Source: Yarrowia lipolytica (lineage: Eukaryota; Ascomycota; Dipodascomycetes; Dipodascales). Taken from it: a stretch of DNA of 64,000 nucleotides. Every line of letters starts with the position of its first letter. The first letter of the stretch is position 1. Made by a program: the position numbers and the translations under genes. This document shows positions 63,888-64,000 of this stretch, one piece after another. The notes beneath the pieces were generated by a model that saw nothing but the letters and a program-made list of their open reading frames with translations, had not been told where the DNA came from and made no database searches. Location: contig NC_090773.1 of the NCBI RefSeq assembly GCF_001761485.1, positions 806,001-870,000 of the forward strand. Reading direction: 5' to 3'.

Positions 63888-64000
63888 ATGAGTCGAAAGC
63901 AAGTGCAAGAAAAGGGGAGTAACAAAGCGAAAAACGATGGACTGAGGCAGATGGAGACCATTGTATCTAAGTGAGTTGTTTTGAAAAGCCGACTAAGGGG
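63888..64000 (+). CDS. First exon of an unidentified gene cut by the right edge
   Basis: An ATG at 63888 in a GAAATG context opens 27 codons plus 2 nt (MSRKQVQEKGSNKAKNDGLR, then QMETIVS) up to a perfect GTGAGT donor at 63971, the donor used by every intron in this window. A TATATA element lies at 63860-63865, about 25 bp upstream. The protein start is basic and hydrophilic. The rest of the gene lies outside the window, so the product cannot be named. The coding part visible is 63888-63970; 63971-64000 is intron. Confidence 0.55.

Overview
The window looks like nuclear DNA of an ascomycete yeast very close to Yarrowia lipolytica. Evidence: compact, mostly intron-poor eukaryotic genes; Arg codons dominated by CGA; introns that all start GTGAGT and end with a (C/T)TAAC branch site jammed against the AG; and many CACGTG boxes. 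The species name is an inference from style and protein resemblance, not from a search.

Layout, left to right. 0-9 kb: 3' part of DPM1 (dolichol-P-mannose synthase), IDH2 (one intron), ALT1 (alanine aminotransferase) and, convergent with it, a STIMATE-family membrane protein. 10-14 kb: a Q/S/T-rich orphan gene and a GNAT acetyltransferase, then an intergenic stretch with a 12-bp minisatellite. 14-23 kb: a synaptojanin-type inositol 5-phosphatase, a WDR48/Duf1 WD40 protein and RPB5. 25-36 kb: a four-helix MARVEL-like membrane protein, RIB7, PRE7 (intron), ERD2, an MFAP1-type spliceosomal protein and GIM4/prefoldin 2 (intron). 36-43 kb: WBP1 (intron), a small acidic coiled-coil protein, a GPI-type wall protein and a small basic nuclear-type protein. 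43-55 kb is gene-poor; the only firm gene is FTR1. 55-62 kb: an RS/RD-rich two-RRM protein (intron), a Tyr/Pro-rich orphan and a FET3-type multicopper oxidase. At the right edge is the first exon of another gene.

The genes are mainly housekeeping: ER glycosylation and retrieval (DPM1, WBP1, ERD2), mitochondrial metabolism (IDH2, ALT1), transcription, splicing and protein quality control (RPB5, MFAP1-like, PRE7, GIM4, WDR48-like). FTR1 and the FET3-like oxidase form the one functional pair, the two halves of high-affinity reductive iron uptake. They lie on the same strand 10 kb apart, and both have GATA-type motifs upstream.

The most striking observation is in the FET3-like gene. The secreted oxidase domain ends at a TGA, but the same frame continues for 49 codons that encode the expected membrane anchor and cytosolic tail. 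Also notable are a branch-point-to-acceptor spacing of exactly 5 nt in all five complete introns, TTAGGG-type motifs close upstream of several genes, and a 15-kb gene-poor block holding a 32-nt poly(A) tract, minisatellites and decayed protein-like stretches. No CRISPR array, rRNA, convincing tRNA gene or intact mobile element was recognised.
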